DNA of 40,499 nt from DASYYE01 sp035946955 (GCA_035946955.1 DASYYE010000561.1:1-40499); one strand, 5' to 3'; positions 16,210 to 24,408 are shown, counted from the stretch's first letter. Numbers and translations are program-made. The notes: generated by a model from the sequence alone, not told the origin.

Positions 16210-16404
16210 CTAGGGGTGGCGGCTAGCCTTTACGGCTGCCACCAGGTGCCGCCACTGCTGCGGGGTCATCCGCAGTTCAGGGCCGTCTGGGTCTTTGGAG
16301 TCGCGAACCGCGACGAGGTTGGGCGTGTTGGCCACCTCGATGCAGTTGCCACCCCCGTTACCGCTATAGCTGGACCTGCGCCAGCGCTGGTCTATGGTTT
16401 CCAT
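16210..16404 (-). CDS. DUF397 protein
   Basis: A 64-residue protein with all DUF397 landmarks: W-R-R-S-S-Y-S-G-N-G-G-G-N-C-I-E-V-A, then V-A-V-R-D-S-K-D-P-D-G-P, and the C-terminal W-R-H-L-V-A-A-V-K-A. In actinomycetes these small proteins are normally encoded directly after, and overlapping, an HTH/DUF5753 regulator. Some such pairs, BldB-related ones among them, affect development or antibiotic production. Here the ATG at 16404 overlaps the end of only a remnant of such a regulator, so the pair is broken. Confidence 0.9.
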   Translation of the reverse strand: METIDQRWRRSSYSGNGGGNCIEVANTPNLVAVRDSKDPDGPELRMTPQQWRHLVAAVKASRHP

Positions 16405-16535
16405 CGCTCATCAGCTACTTTCAAGATCAGCTCTCGTGAGGCGTCTCGGGGCAGTGCATCCCCCCGCACCCGGTCGAAGGCGACTGCCGCTTTGCGCACC
16501 AGTGCCTTGCCGGGTTGGACGCTGGCATCTGGCCT
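16392..16535 (-). pseudogene. Remnant of an XRE-HTH/DUF5753 regulator (C-terminal about 48 codons only)
   Basis: On the minus strand the frame ending with TAG at 16394-16392 reads K-A-A-V-A-F-D-R-V-R-G-D-A-L-P, then D-A-S-R-E-L-I-L-K-V-A-D-E-R-W. This is the typical C-terminal end of DUF5753 proteins (F-D-R-L-R/A-L-S-x-x-A-S-R-D-L-I-x-x-V-A). No start codon, HTH or rest of the domain is present. The frame meets the stop of the TIGR03086 gene near 16534. Its stop overlaps the DUF397 start by 13 bases, the arrangement seen in intact pairs. I infer that most of the regulator was deleted. Confidence 0.65.
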
Positions 16536-17121
16536 ATTGCGCCGGTCTGGGGTGGCGGCCGAAGAACGCGGCGAGCCGGTCCTCGGCGGGCGCGTCGCCG
16601 GGTACCGGTACCTCCGGCCCGAATGCCATGCCGCTGGCCTCGTCCCCGCGGTACTCCGGGAGCAGCGCGGTCCTGGCCCAGGCCAGGGCTGCGTCGCACG
16701 GTTCGGCCGGGAAGCTTGCCTGCTGCCCCGTCGCGGTGGCCAGGTCCCAGGAGTGCACGGCGAACTCGGCGATCTGCTGGCTGACCACGAAGGATTTCGT
16801 TACCCGCCCGATCGGCAGGTCGATTTCCTGACTCAGGTCGCCGGCCCGTTGCCAGGCCGCCCGCAGCTCGGCCGCGCCCGCGCGGAACGCGCTCGCCCAG
16901 TCGCCGCCGATCTCGGGCGCTGGCGCGTCCCAGTCCGGCCGGCCGCCGGTGGCTGCGGCGGTGAACTGGCCGGTGTCGTTGACCAGGTGTGCGACTAGCG
17001 CCCGGACGTCCCATGACCGGCACGGCGTGGGCAGCCCAGCCTGCTCCGGCCGGACCTTGTCGATCAGCGACTGGGCCAGGTCGAGCACCTGGGACAGGCG
17101 GGCAAGCGGCTCGGCGGCCAT
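16534..17121 (-). CDS. TIGR03086-family metal-binding protein (DinB/maleylpyruvate-isomerase-like)
   Basis: A 195-residue helical protein of the actinobacterial TIGR03086 family. It shows the mycothiol-dependent-enzyme fold signatures: P-T-P-C-R-S-W-D-V-R-A-L-V-A-H-L-V-N near residue 31 (with the metal-binding histidine) and E-F-A-V-H-S-W-D-L-A-T-A-T-G near residue 120. Known relatives include mycothiol S-transferases and maleylpyruvate isomerases; the substrate here is unknown. Start ATG 17121. It sits inside the purine gene region without an obvious functional link. Confidence 0.88.
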   Translation of the reverse strand: MAAEPLARLSQVLDLAQSLIDKVRPEQAGLPTPCRSWDVRALVAHLVNDTGQFTAAATGGRPDWDAPAPEIGGDWASAFRAGAAELRAAWQRAGDLSQEIDLPIGRVTKSFVVSQQIAEFAVHSWDLATATGQQASFPAEPCDAALAWARTALLPEYRGDEASGMAFGPEVPVPGDAPAEDRLAAFFGRHPRPAQ

Positions 17122-17302
17122 GGCGGACTCCTGACGATGACTTGTTTGTCACAGCTTAATCACTGTGCGGCGTGTCACTGCTGGGACCAGAGAAGCCCCT
17201 GGTAGGCGAGGCGATCGACCAAGAAGGCTTCACACCGGCCGTGATCGCCGACGCCTCCCAAGAACGAACAAGGAAATCTATGTAGCGCTCCCTGCCGGGC
17301 AC

Positions 17303-17755
17303 TTAGGCGCTGATGAGCGGGAGCCAGGGGGACAGGTCGGCGCGGACGCCGCTCGCGTGCACCAGCCCGGAAGCCAGCGCATCGGGCCAGGCCAGCATGC
17401 CCGTGGCGAGCCGGACCCAGGTCTGCGGGTCGGTCTCCACCACGTTGCCGGGGGTTCCGCGTGTGTGCCGTGGGCCTTCCCCGCACTGCACGGCCGCGTA
17501 GGGAGGCACGCGGACCTCCACCGCCCGGCCGGGCGCCCGCGCGGCCAGCGCATCGAGCAAAGCGCTGGTGGCAGCACGCAGCGCCGCCGGGCACGGCTGA
17601 GCGCCGGCGCGCAGCGCACGGGCCACCGCTGCCGCACACGCGCGGCCCAGCGACACCGGGTCGCTGGCTCCGGTGTAGGCGGGCTCACCCAGTGCCGCGA
17701 GCTGCTCATCCAGGGCGGCGCGCAGCCGCACCGCGTTCACCTGACGGGCCGGCAT
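17303..17755 (-). CDS. Sterol-carrier-family (SCP2-like) protein
   Basis: A 150-residue protein resembling the bacterial sterol-carrier family often encoded next to purL in actinomycetes. Landmarks are E-V-R-V-P-P-Y-A-A-V-Q-C, G-P-R-H-T-R-G-T-P-G-N-V-V-E-T-D and T-W-V-R-L-A-T-G; the last two are typical of this family. It probably has a small lipid-binding-like fold; no ligand is known. It lies eight bases after the purL stop on the same strand, so it is most likely co-transcribed as the last gene of the purQ-purL unit. Confidence 0.82.
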   Translation of the reverse strand: MPARQVNAVRLRAALDEQLAALGEPAYTGASDPVSLGRACAAAVARALRAGAQPCPAALRAATSALLDALAARAPGRAVEVRVPPYAAVQCGEGPRHTRGTPGNVVETDPQTWVRLATGMLAWPDALASGLVHASGVRADLSPWLPLISA

Positions 17756-17763
17756 CGGTGGCC

Positions 17764-20052
17764 TCAGCCGAACAAGGCGGGGAGCACCGCGGCCGATGCC
17801 GCGGCCAACTCCGCCAGCGGCGCGCTAAAGCACCCAAGTACATCCAGGCTGTCGCCCCCGGCCGTGCCCAGCACCATGGCGGGCACCGCGTGGGCGGCGC
17901 ACAGGGCCGCGAAGTCCTCCTCAGCTCCGGGGGCGACCTCGACGACCGCGCGCGCTGCGGACTCGCTGAACAGGTACGTGAACTCGTCCCCCGGCAGCCT
18001 CACCCGGCAGCCCACCCCCCCAGCCAGGCAACTCTCTGCCAACGCCACTGCGAGCCCACCCTCTGACAGGTCATGGGCGGCGGAGAGCGTGCCGCGCTCG
18101 GCGGCGCTGACCAGCACGGCAGCCAGGTTGCGTTCGGCCGGCAGGTCCACCACCGGCGGGCGGCCACCCAGGTGGCCGTGTGCCATGGCCGCCCACGCCG
18201 AGCCGCCGAACTCCGCTGCCGTGGCGCCCAGCAGCACGACCTGGGCACCTGGTGTGGTGAACGCCAGCGGGAGCCGGTGCCGCACGTCCGCGAGTACCCC
18301 AAGCACACCGACGATGGGCGTGGGATGGATAGCGGTCTCGCCGGTGGCGTTGTAGAAGCTCACATTGCCGCCGGTCACCGGCGTCCCCAGGACGGCACAG
18401 CCGTCCGCCAGGCCGCGCACCGCCTCGGCGAACTGCCACATCACCGCCGGGTCTTCGGGTGAGCCGAAGTTGAGGCAGTTCGTGACCGCGAGCGGCCGGG
18501 CACCGCTGGCGGCCACGTTGCGGTAGGCCTCGGCGAGCGCGAGCTGTGCTCCGGCATAGGGGTCCAACCGGGCGTAGCGGCCGTTTCCATCGGTGGCGAG
18601 CGCGACTCCGAGCCCGCTGGCTTCATCGATCCGGATGACTCCGGCGTCGTCGGGCACCGCGAGCACCGTGTCGCCGCGGACATGCCGGTCGTACTGCTCG
18701 GTGACCCATGTCTTGTCGGCCAGGTTCGGCCAGCGCAGCAGCGCGTAGAGGGTGTCGCGCAGGCCGGTGCCGTCGCTGGGACATGGCAGGCCCGCTGGGC
18801 CGTCTGCGGCCAGCGCGTCCTGGGATGCTGGCCGCGCGGCGGGCCGGTGGTAGACGGGGCCCTCGTTGGCGGCGGTCTCCGGCGCGATGTCGACGACCGT
18901 CTCGCCGTGCCAGGTCATCTCCAGCCTGCCTGTGCTGGTCACTTCGCCGATGACCGTCGCGGGCACCTCCCACCGCTGACAGACCGCGAGGAAGCGTGCG
19001 ACATCGGCGGGAGCCACAACGGCCATCATGCGTTCCTGGGACTCGCTCATCAGGATCGCGGCCGGGCCGAGGGTTGGGTCACGCAGGGGCACCTCGTCCA
19101 GGCGGACCCGCATGCCCGCGCCGCCGCTCGCGGCCAGTTCCGCGGTCGCGCAGGAGACGCCGGCCGCCCCCAGGTCCTGGAGCCCGGTCACCAGCCGCTG
19201 CGAGACAAGCTCCAGGCAGCACTCCACCAGGAGTTTCTCCATGAACGGGTCGCCAACCTGCACACTGGGCCGTTTGGCGGCCTCACCGCCGCCAAAGGTG
19301 GCACTCGCCAGTACCGAGGCACCACCGATGCCATCCGGCCCGGTGCGGGCACCGAACAGGACCACCTTGTTGCCCACCCCACGGGCGGCGGCGACCTGCA
19401 CGTCCTCGTGCCGCATGACCCCGACGCACAGCGCATTGACCAGTGGGTTACCCGCGTAACAGGCGTCGAAGGCAAGCTCACCGCCGATGTTGGGCAAACC
19501 CAGGCAGTTGCCGTAGAAGGAGATGCCGCTGACCACTCCGGGCAGGACCCTGGCGGTGTCGGCGGCGTCGGCGGGACCGAACCGCAGCGAGTCCATCACC
19601 GCCACCGGCCGGGCGCCCATCGCGAGAATGTCACGCACGATCCCGCCCACACCCGTGGCCGCACCCTGGAACGGCTCCACATAGGACGGGTGGTTGTGCG
19701 ACTCGACCTTGAACGTGACCGCGTAGCCCTGGCCGACGTCCACGACGCCGGCGTTGTGCCCGATGCCGGCCAGCAGCGCGTCGGAGTGCGGCGCCTTGTC
19801 CGCGAACTGGCGCAGGTGGACCCGGGAGGACTTGTAGGAGCAGTGCTCACTCCACATCACCGAGTAGATCGCCAGCTCGGCTTCGGTGGGCCGCCTGCCG
19901 AGCATCTGCCTGATGCGCGCGTACTCCTCGCCGGTCAGCCCGAGCTCGGTGTAGGGCTGCGGGTGGTCGGGGGTGGCCGCGGCGCGCGCCACGGTGTCCA
20001 TCGATGTCACGCTGCCGTCCGCCTCGCTCACCGTGGCGTCCCGCCCGCTCAT
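17764..20052 (-). CDS. purL: Phosphoribosylformylglycinamidine synthase, large (ATP-binding) subunit
   Basis: A 762-residue enzyme of the small PurL type, which needs separate PurS and PurQ partners; both are encoded in this window. It makes FGAM from FGAR, ATP and glutamine-derived ammonia. Motifs include E-H-C-S-Y-K-S-S-R near residue 70, E-S-H-N-H-P-S-Y-V-E-P-F-Q-G-A-A-T-G-V-G-G, P-N-I-G-G-E, D-L-G-A-A-G-V-S-C-A and L-S-E-G-G-L-A-V-A-L-A-E near the C-terminus. The start ATG 20052 overlaps the purQ stop in ATGA. The frame is intact over its whole length. Confidence 0.97.
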   Translation of the reverse strand: MSGRDATVSEADGSVTSMDTVARAAATPDHPQPYTELGLTGEEYARIRQMLGRRPTEAELAIYSVMWSEHCSYKSSRVHLRQFADKAPHSDALLAGIGHNAGVVDVGQGYAVTFKVESHNHPSYVEPFQGAATGVGGIVRDILAMGARPVAVMDSLRFGPADAADTARVLPGVVSGISFYGNCLGLPNIGGELAFDACYAGNPLVNALCVGVMRHEDVQVAAARGVGNKVVLFGARTGPDGIGGASVLASATFGGGEAAKRPSVQVGDPFMEKLLVECCLELVSQRLVTGLQDLGAAGVSCATAELAASGGAGMRVRLDEVPLRDPTLGPAAILMSESQERMMAVVAPADVARFLAVCQRWEVPATVIGEVTSTGRLEMTWHGETVVDIAPETAANEGPVYHRPAARPASQDALAADGPAGLPCPSDGTGLRDTLYALLRWPNLADKTWVTEQYDRHVRGDTVLAVPDDAGVIRIDEASGLGVALATDGNGRYARLDPYAGAQLALAEAYRNVAASGARPLAVTNCLNFGSPEDPAVMWQFAEAVRGLADGCAVLGTPVTGGNVSFYNATGETAIHPTPIVGVLGVLADVRHRLPLAFTTPGAQVVLLGATAAEFGGSAWAAMAHGHLGGRPPVVDLPAERNLAAVLVSAAERGTLSAAHDLSEGGLAVALAESCLAGGVGCRVRLPGDEFTYLFSESAARAVVEVAPGAEEDFAALCAAHAVPAMVLGTAGGDSLDVLGCFSAPLAELAAASAAVLPALFG

Positions 20053-20720
20053 ACCAGTGCCCGCAGCACGGAGGTGAAGAACCCGAGCCCGTCGGTCCCG
20101 GGTCCGGTCAGCGCGTCGATGGCGTGCTCGGGGTGGGGCATCATCCCTACCACGTTTCCCTGTTCGTTGCGGACCGCGGCGATGTCGTTGGCGGAGGCAT
20201 TGGGGTTGGTGCCTGCGTAGCGGGCCACCACCTGGCCGCTGGCCTCCAGCGTGGCCAGGGTGGCGGGGTCGGCAAGATACGACCCTTCGCCGCTCTTCAG
20301 CACGAGGGTGACCTCCTGGCCCTGGTCATAGTCACCGGTCCAGGGTGTCGCGGCGTCCTCGATGCGCGCCACCACGTCACGGTCGAGGAACCGCAGGCCA
20401 GCGTTGCGGACCAGGGCACCGGGCAGCAGGTGGGCCTCGCAGAGTATCTGGAAACCATTGCAGATCCCCAGCACCGGCAGCCCGGACAGGGCCGCGGGCA
20501 CCAGCTCGGCCATGATCGGCGCGAACCGGGCGATGGCGCCGCAGCGGAGGTAGTCGCCGTAGGAGAACCCTCCGGGCAACACCACCGCATCAACGGATTG
20601 CAGGTCGTGGTCGGCGTGCCACAGCGCAACCGCGCGGCCGCCCGCACGGGCTACGGCACGGGCGGCGTCACGGTCGTCGAGCGACCCCGGGAACGTCACG
20701 ATCCCCACGCGGGCGGTCAT
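20049..20720 (-). CDS. purQ: Phosphoribosylformylglycinamidine synthase, glutaminase subunit
   Basis: A 223-residue class-I glutamine amidotransferase delivering ammonia to PurL. The nucleophile is in L-G-I-C-N-G-F-Q-I-L and the histidine/glutamate pair in M-M-P-H-P-E-H-A-I-D; V-V-L-P-G-G-F-S-Y-G-D-Y-L-R is also typical. The start is ATG 20720 (M-T-A-R-V-G-I-V-T-F-P-G-S), with GAGG six bases upstream. In-frame starts further upstream to 20774 add unconserved residues. It overlaps purL by four bases. Unusually, an anti-sigma-type gene separates it from purS. Confidence 0.96.
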   Translation of the reverse strand: MTARVGIVTFPGSLDDRDAARAVARAGGRAVALWHADHDLQSVDAVVLPGGFSYGDYLRCGAIARFAPIMAELVPAALSGLPVLGICNGFQILCEAHLLPGALVRNAGLRFLDRDVVARIEDAATPWTGDYDQGQEVTLVLKSGEGSYLADPATLATLEASGQVVARYAGTNPNASANDIAAVRNEQGNVVGMMPHPEHAIDALTGPGTDGLGFFTSVLRALV

Positions 20721-20865
20721 GGACATCCTCGCAAGTGGATTGGGGGCAGCCGCGTCAGTCACGGCACCGCCCACCGGGCAGCTGGTGGGCTCCTCCGCAG
20801 GCTACCGGCTCAGGGTTGTGTCCCGTATGCCCGAGCCGCCGCGGGCGGCCGGCATGGCTCGACCC

Positions 20866-21561
20866 TCAGCCCACGTCCGCGTACTCGGGCGCGGGCTCGG
20901 CCGTCAAGGGACCGTCGCCACGCCAGGCGATCCGCTTGCGCAACGAGACCACGGTCCCTTGCTCCGGCCGGGTGATGAGGGTCACGTCATCCACGCACGC
21001 ACGCATGATGGCCAGCCCACGGCCTGACTCGGGCAACCCCGCAATGCTCTCGTTGCTGACCGGGCCTTCTTGTGCCGTGTCCTCGGCCCCACGCCATGCC
21101 CGCTGGGCCGCCCGTCCGCCGTTCCGCAGCGCACGGCTCAGGCTCTCCGTGCGCGTACCCCGGCGGGTACGCGGCACCGGCACCGCTGTCGGCCAGCCAG
21201 GCCCGCGCAGCCGCGCGCCCGGCAGGCGCCGGGAGCCGGCCGTCCGTCCCCGGTTCACGACCTCAACCCGGCAGCCAGCCTTGCCCAGGCTGGCAACCAC
21301 CTCGTAGCCGCTGCTTGCTCCCCCATGACGCACCACATTGGTGCACGCCTCGGTCACCGCCAGCAGGAGGTCAGCGATGCCCTGGTCCTCCGCACCGAGA
21401 CTACGCAGCGCATCGCCAAGCATGCGTCGTGTCACCGGTACACTGAGGGCCTCACGCGGGAACAACAGGCAGAACTTCATGTCCACGTCAAACTCCTCGG
21501 CGCGTCTCACCGAAGCACGCATCTGCCCCTCGGCTTTCGCCTCCACGTTCACGCTCGCCAC
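20866..21561 (-). CDS. ATP-binding anti-sigma-factor-like protein (HATPase_c_2) with a basic insertion
   Basis: A 231-residue protein of the RsbW/SpoIIAB-like group. The N-box is T-E-A-C-T-N-V-V-R-H-G at about residue 70, and a later G-box is E-S-G-R-G-L-A-I-M-R-A-C-V-D-D-V with the end T-V-V-S-L-R-K-R-I. Between these, where related proteins have a short loop starting with a D-x-G-x-G motif, this protein reads V-V-N-R-G-R. It then has about 70 residues rich in R, P, G and A. The ATP-contacting aspartate thus seems to be replaced by asparagine. The start GTG 21561 has GGGGAAG upstream; an internal ATG at M-K-F-C-L-L-F-P is also possible. It presumably binds a sigma factor or anti-anti-sigma protein; no such partner is encoded nearby. 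Confidence 0.75.
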   Translation of the reverse strand: MASVNVEAKAEGQMRASVRRAEEFDVDMKFCLLFPREALSVPVTRRMLGDALRSLGAEDQGIADLLLAVTEACTNVVRHGGASSGYEVVASLGKAGCRVEVVNRGRTAGSRRLPGARLRGPGWPTAVPVPRTRRGTRTESLSRALRNGGRAAQRAWRGAEDTAQEGPVSNESIAGLPESGRGLAIMRACVDDVTLITRPEQGTVVSLRKRIAWRGDGPLTAEPAPEYADVG

Positions 21562-21711
21562 TTGAGTGCTTCCCCGCAGGGGCCTTCGTAACCGCCCGCA
21601 TTGCCTGGCTCTGCGGTGACAGACCTGTTGTGGCAGGTTGTGGCAGCGCGAGCGGCCCGCTCATCCCCGTGAGCCAAAGGGCCGCCCCGCCGCCTGGACT
21701 GACGAACGACA

Positions 21712-21747
21712 AGCGAGCGCAGCGAGCGCGGAGTGAGGAGTGAGGAG
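21712..21747. repeat. Short tandem repeats upstream of the anti-sigma-like gene
   Basis: AGCGAGCGC occurs twice in tandem (21712-21720, 21721-21729), directly followed by GAGTGAG twice (21731-21744). They lie in the 253-base gap between purS and the anti-sigma-like gene, in which I see no gene. Confidence 0.7.
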
Positions 21748-21814
21748 GGAAGGCGGCGGTCACCGGCGGCCCGGAGGCGAACGGGGCTAGCAGGGCGAGT
21801 GGGATGAGCAGAGT

Positions 21815-22057
21815 TCACGCCTTGCGGAGTGTGAACTCCTCGATCACCGGGTTGGCGAGCAATTCGGCGGCGAGCTCACTGGCCCGCGCCAGCGCACCGG
21901 CCTCTCCGGGCACGTCGAGTTCCACCTCAAAACGCTTCCCCTGGCGCACGCTGAGCACGTCGTTGTAGCCGAGGCGCTGGCAAGCACGCGAGATGGCCTC
22001 ACCCTGCGGGTCATGGATCTCCGGCTTGAGCATCACGTCGACGATGATCCTGGCGAT
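21815..22057 (-). CDS. purS: Phosphoribosylformylglycinamidine synthase subunit PurS
   Basis: An 80-residue PurS: A-R-I-I-V-D-V-M-L-K-P-E-I-H-D-P-Q-G-E-A-I, then L-G-Y-N-D-V-L-S-V-R-Q-G-K, ending I-E-E-F-T-L-R-K-A. It bridges PurL and PurQ. Family members begin M-A-R-x-x-V-D-V-M-L-K-P; here the codon in the methionine position is ATC (22057-22055). No ATG, GTG or TTG lies in frame between it and a GTG at 22177, which would give an unconserved 40-residue extension. A GTAGG stretch lies at suitable distance before the ATC. So either a rare ATC start is used, the long form is made, or a base is wrong. Confidence 0.88.
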   Translation of the reverse strand: MARIIVDVMLKPEIHDPQGEAISRACQRLGYNDVLSVRQGKRFEVELDVPGEAGALARASELAAELLANPVIEEFTLRKA

Positions 22058-22257
22058 GGCTCTGCCTACTCTCTGTGTTCGGAGCGCTGGAGTTGGCTGC
22101 CCCCTTGACGCAGGATAATCCTGCCACCCGGCACCAGCGCAGACTGTGGGTTCTCTAACGGAGGTACCGTCTGTCACGATGGCAGTGGACCCTGCCCGTA
22201 AGGCCCGGCCGGCCCCGCGGCGACCCCGTACCCGGCCCTGAACACAAGGAGTGGCAC

Positions 22258-23415
22258 GTGGCCGTCAACGCCGACGGTGTGGTCACAGACGCACCGAGAC
22301 CCGCCAGCCCTACCGGGCCGGACGGGTCGCGACCAGAGCTGATCCAGCTCCTCACACCCGAAGGAGAACGGGTCACCCACCCCGACTACCCCCTCGAACT
22401 CACCGACGACGAAGTCAAGAGCCTCTACCGCGACCTCGTGGTGGTCCGCCGGATCGACACCGAAGCGATCGCACTGCAGCGCCAGGGGGAACTCGGCATC
22501 TGGGCGTCCCTGCTGGGCCAGGAGGCCGCGCAGATCGGCTCCGGGCGTGCCCTCGGCCCCCGCGACATGGCCTTCCCCACCTACCGCGAACACGGTGTGG
22601 CGTGGTGCCGTGGTGTGGACCCCATGAAGCTGCTGGAGCTGTTCCGCGGGGTCAGCCATGGCGGCTGGGATCCCCAGGAACACGGCTTCTACCTCTACAC
22701 GATCGTGATCGGCGCACAGGTGCTGCACGCCACCGGCTACGCCATGGGGATCCAGCGCGACGGCCAGGTCGGTGAGAACGGCGAGGCGGTCATCGCCTAC
22801 TTCGGCGACGGTGCCACGAGCCAGGGGGATGTGAACGAGGGTTTCGTGTGGGCCTCGGTGTTCAACGCGCCCGTCGTGTTCTTCTGCCAGAACAACCAGT
22901 GGGCGATCTCGGAGCCGCTGGAACGCCAGAGCCGCATCCCGTTGTACCAGCGGGCGCGAGGGTTTGGCTTCCCCGGGGTACAGGTGGACGGCAACGACGT
23001 GTTCGCCTGCCTGGCGGTCACCCGCAAGGCACTGCAGGCGGCCCGGGAAGGGCAGGGGCCGACACTGATCGAGGCGTACACGTACCGGATGGGTGCCCAC
23101 ACCACCACGGACGACCCCACGAGGTACCGGCTGGCCAGCGAACTCGAAGCGTGGAAGCTGAAGGACCCACTGGAGCGGGTCAAGGCATACCTCGTCCGCA
23201 CCGGCGCCACAGACGCCTCCTTCTTCGAAGAGGTCGACGCCGAAGCGGCCCAGGTAGGCAAGCGTGTGCGCGAGTCCTGCCTGACGATGCCCGACCCCTC
23301 GCCCATGGCGATGTTCGAGAACGTCTACAGCGACCCGAGCCCGCTGCTCGACGCGGAGCGCAAGCAGTTCGCTGCCTACCTGGAGTCGTTCGCGGACGAG
23401 GAGGGCACCCGATGA
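22258..23415 (+). CDS. pdhA: 2-oxoacid (pyruvate-type) dehydrogenase E1 component, alpha subunit
   Basis: A 385-residue protein. The thiamine-diphosphate motif G-D-G-A-T-S-Q-G-D at about residues 183-191 ends in N-N at 212-213, as the family requires. Q-E-A-A-Q-I-G-S, F-P-T-Y-R-E-H-G-V and the phosphorylation-loop-like Y-R-M-G-A-H-T-T-T-D-D-P-T-R-Y are further landmarks. With the beta subunit it decarboxylates pyruvate or a branched-chain 2-oxoacid and acylates the lipoyl group of E2. The start GTG 22258 has AAGGAG at good spacing. First gene of a four-gene plus-strand operon, divergent from purS. Pyruvate versus branched-chain specificity is not decidable by eye. Confidence 0.93.
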   Translation: MAVNADGVVTDAPRPASPTGPDGSRPELIQLLTPEGERVTHPDYPLELTDDEVKSLYRDLVVVRRIDTEAIALQRQGELGIWASLLGQEAAQIGSGRALGPRDMAFPTYREHGVAWCRGVDPMKLLELFRGVSHGGWDPQEHGFYLYTIVIGAQVLHATGYAMGIQRDGQVGENGEAVIAYFGDGATSQGDVNEGFVWASVFNAPVVFFCQNNQWAISEPLERQSRIPLYQRARGFGFPGVQVDGNDVFACLAVTRKALQAAREGQGPTLIEAYTYRMGAHTTTDDPTRYRLASELEAWKLKDPLERVKAYLVRTGATDASFFEEVDAEAAQVGKRVRESCLTMPDPSPMAMFENVYSDPSPLLDAERKQFAAYLESFADEEGTR

Positions 23416-24395
23416 CCACGCTCACGCTGTCCAAGGCCCTCAACGCGGGCCTGCGCAAGGCCCTCGAGGACGACGCCAAGGTCCTCATCATGGGCGAGGA
23501 CGTAGGCAAGCTCGGCGGGGTCTTCCGCGTCACCGACGGGCTGCAGAAGGACTTCGGCGAGGCCAGGGTGGTGGACACACCCCTGGCCGAGTCCGGCATC
23601 TTGGGCACCGCGATCGGGCTCGCCCAGCGCGGTTACCGGCCCGTGTGTGAGATCCAGTTCGACGGGTTCGTATTCCCCGCGTTCGACCAGATCGTCAGCC
23701 AGCTCGCCAAGCAGCGGATGCGCTCACTCGGGCACGTCCGCATGCCCGTGGTGGTCAGGATCCCCTGCGGCGGCGGGATCGGCGCGGTGGAGCACCACAG
23801 TGAGTCACCTGAAGCCTTCTTCGTTCACACCGCAGGTCTGCGGGTGGTTGCCTGCTCCGGGCCGGCTGATGCCTACACCATGATCCAGCAGGCCATCCGC
23901 TCTGACGACCCGGTCATCTTCTTCGAACCCAAGCGCCGGTACTGGGACAAGGAGGACGTGGACACCGCGGCCGACCTCGGCCAGGCCTTGCCGATGACCT
24001 CGGCGCGGACGGTGGTGGCGGGGAGCGACGTGACCGTGCTGGCCTACGGGCCGATGGTCCGGACCTGCGTGGAGGCGGCTGCTGCGGCGCGGGAGGAAGG
24101 CCGCCAGCTCGAGGTGATCGACCTGCGTTCGCTGTCACCGCTGGACACGGAGACCATCATGGCCTCGGTGCACCGGACGGGACGGTGCATAGTGGTCCAT
24201 GAGGCGCCGGTCACGGGCGGCCTCGGCGCCGAGGTCGCCGCCAGGGTGACCGAGGAGTGCTTCTACCACCTGGAGGCCCCGGTGCTGCGGGTCGGCGCGT
24301 TCTCGACGCCTTACCCGCCGTCCCGGCTGGAAGAGCACTACCTGCCCGACCTGGACAGGGTGCTCGACGCCGTCGACCGCACGCTGGCCTACTGA
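23412..24395 (+). CDS. pdhB: 2-oxoacid (pyruvate-type) dehydrogenase E1 component, beta subunit
   Basis: A 327-residue transketolase-like beta subunit. Landmarks are M-G-E-D-V-G-K-L-G-G-V-F-R-V-T, D-T-P-L-A-E-S-G-I-L-G-T-A-I-G-L-A, E-I-Q-F-D-G-F-V-F-P-A-F-D-Q-I-V, the strongly conserved G-G-G-I-G-A-V-E-H-H-S-E-S-P-E, and V-I-D-L-R-S-L-S-P-L-D. It completes the thiamine-dependent active site with the alpha chain in an alpha2-beta2 enzyme. ATG 23412 overlaps the pdhA stop in ATGA, giving coupled translation and equal stoichiometry. Confidence 0.95.
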   Translation: MTTLTLSKALNAGLRKALEDDAKVLIMGEDVGKLGGVFRVTDGLQKDFGEARVVDTPLAESGILGTAIGLAQRGYRPVCEIQFDGFVFPAFDQIVSQLAKQRMRSLGHVRMPVVVRIPCGGGIGAVEHHSESPEAFFVHTAGLRVVACSGPADAYTMIQQAIRSDDPVIFFEPKRRYWDKEDVDTAADLGQALPMTSARTVVAGSDVTVLAYGPMVRTCVEAAAAAREEGRQLEVIDLRSLSPLDTETIMASVHRTGRCIVVHEAPVTGGLGAEVAARVTEECFYHLEAPVLRVGAFSTPYPPSRLEEHYLPDLDRVLDAVDRTLAY

Positions 24396-24408
24396 GAGGG
24401 AACCTGGC

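Noticed and set aside
18682..20220. 512-codon plus-strand frame antisense to purL
   Set aside because: High-GC shadow; purL on the minus strand is intact and fully recognisable, and the antisense product matches nothing known.
21549..21818. 89-codon minus-strand frame between purS and the anti-sigma-like gene
   Set aside because: Arg/Pro-rich product, no ribosome-binding site, overlaps tandem repeats and has no conserved pattern.
22848..23411. In-frame upstream extension of pdhB over pdhA
   Set aside because: The conserved beta subunit starts at ATG 23412 with the classical ATGA overlap; the upstream part is the out-of-frame reading of pdhA.
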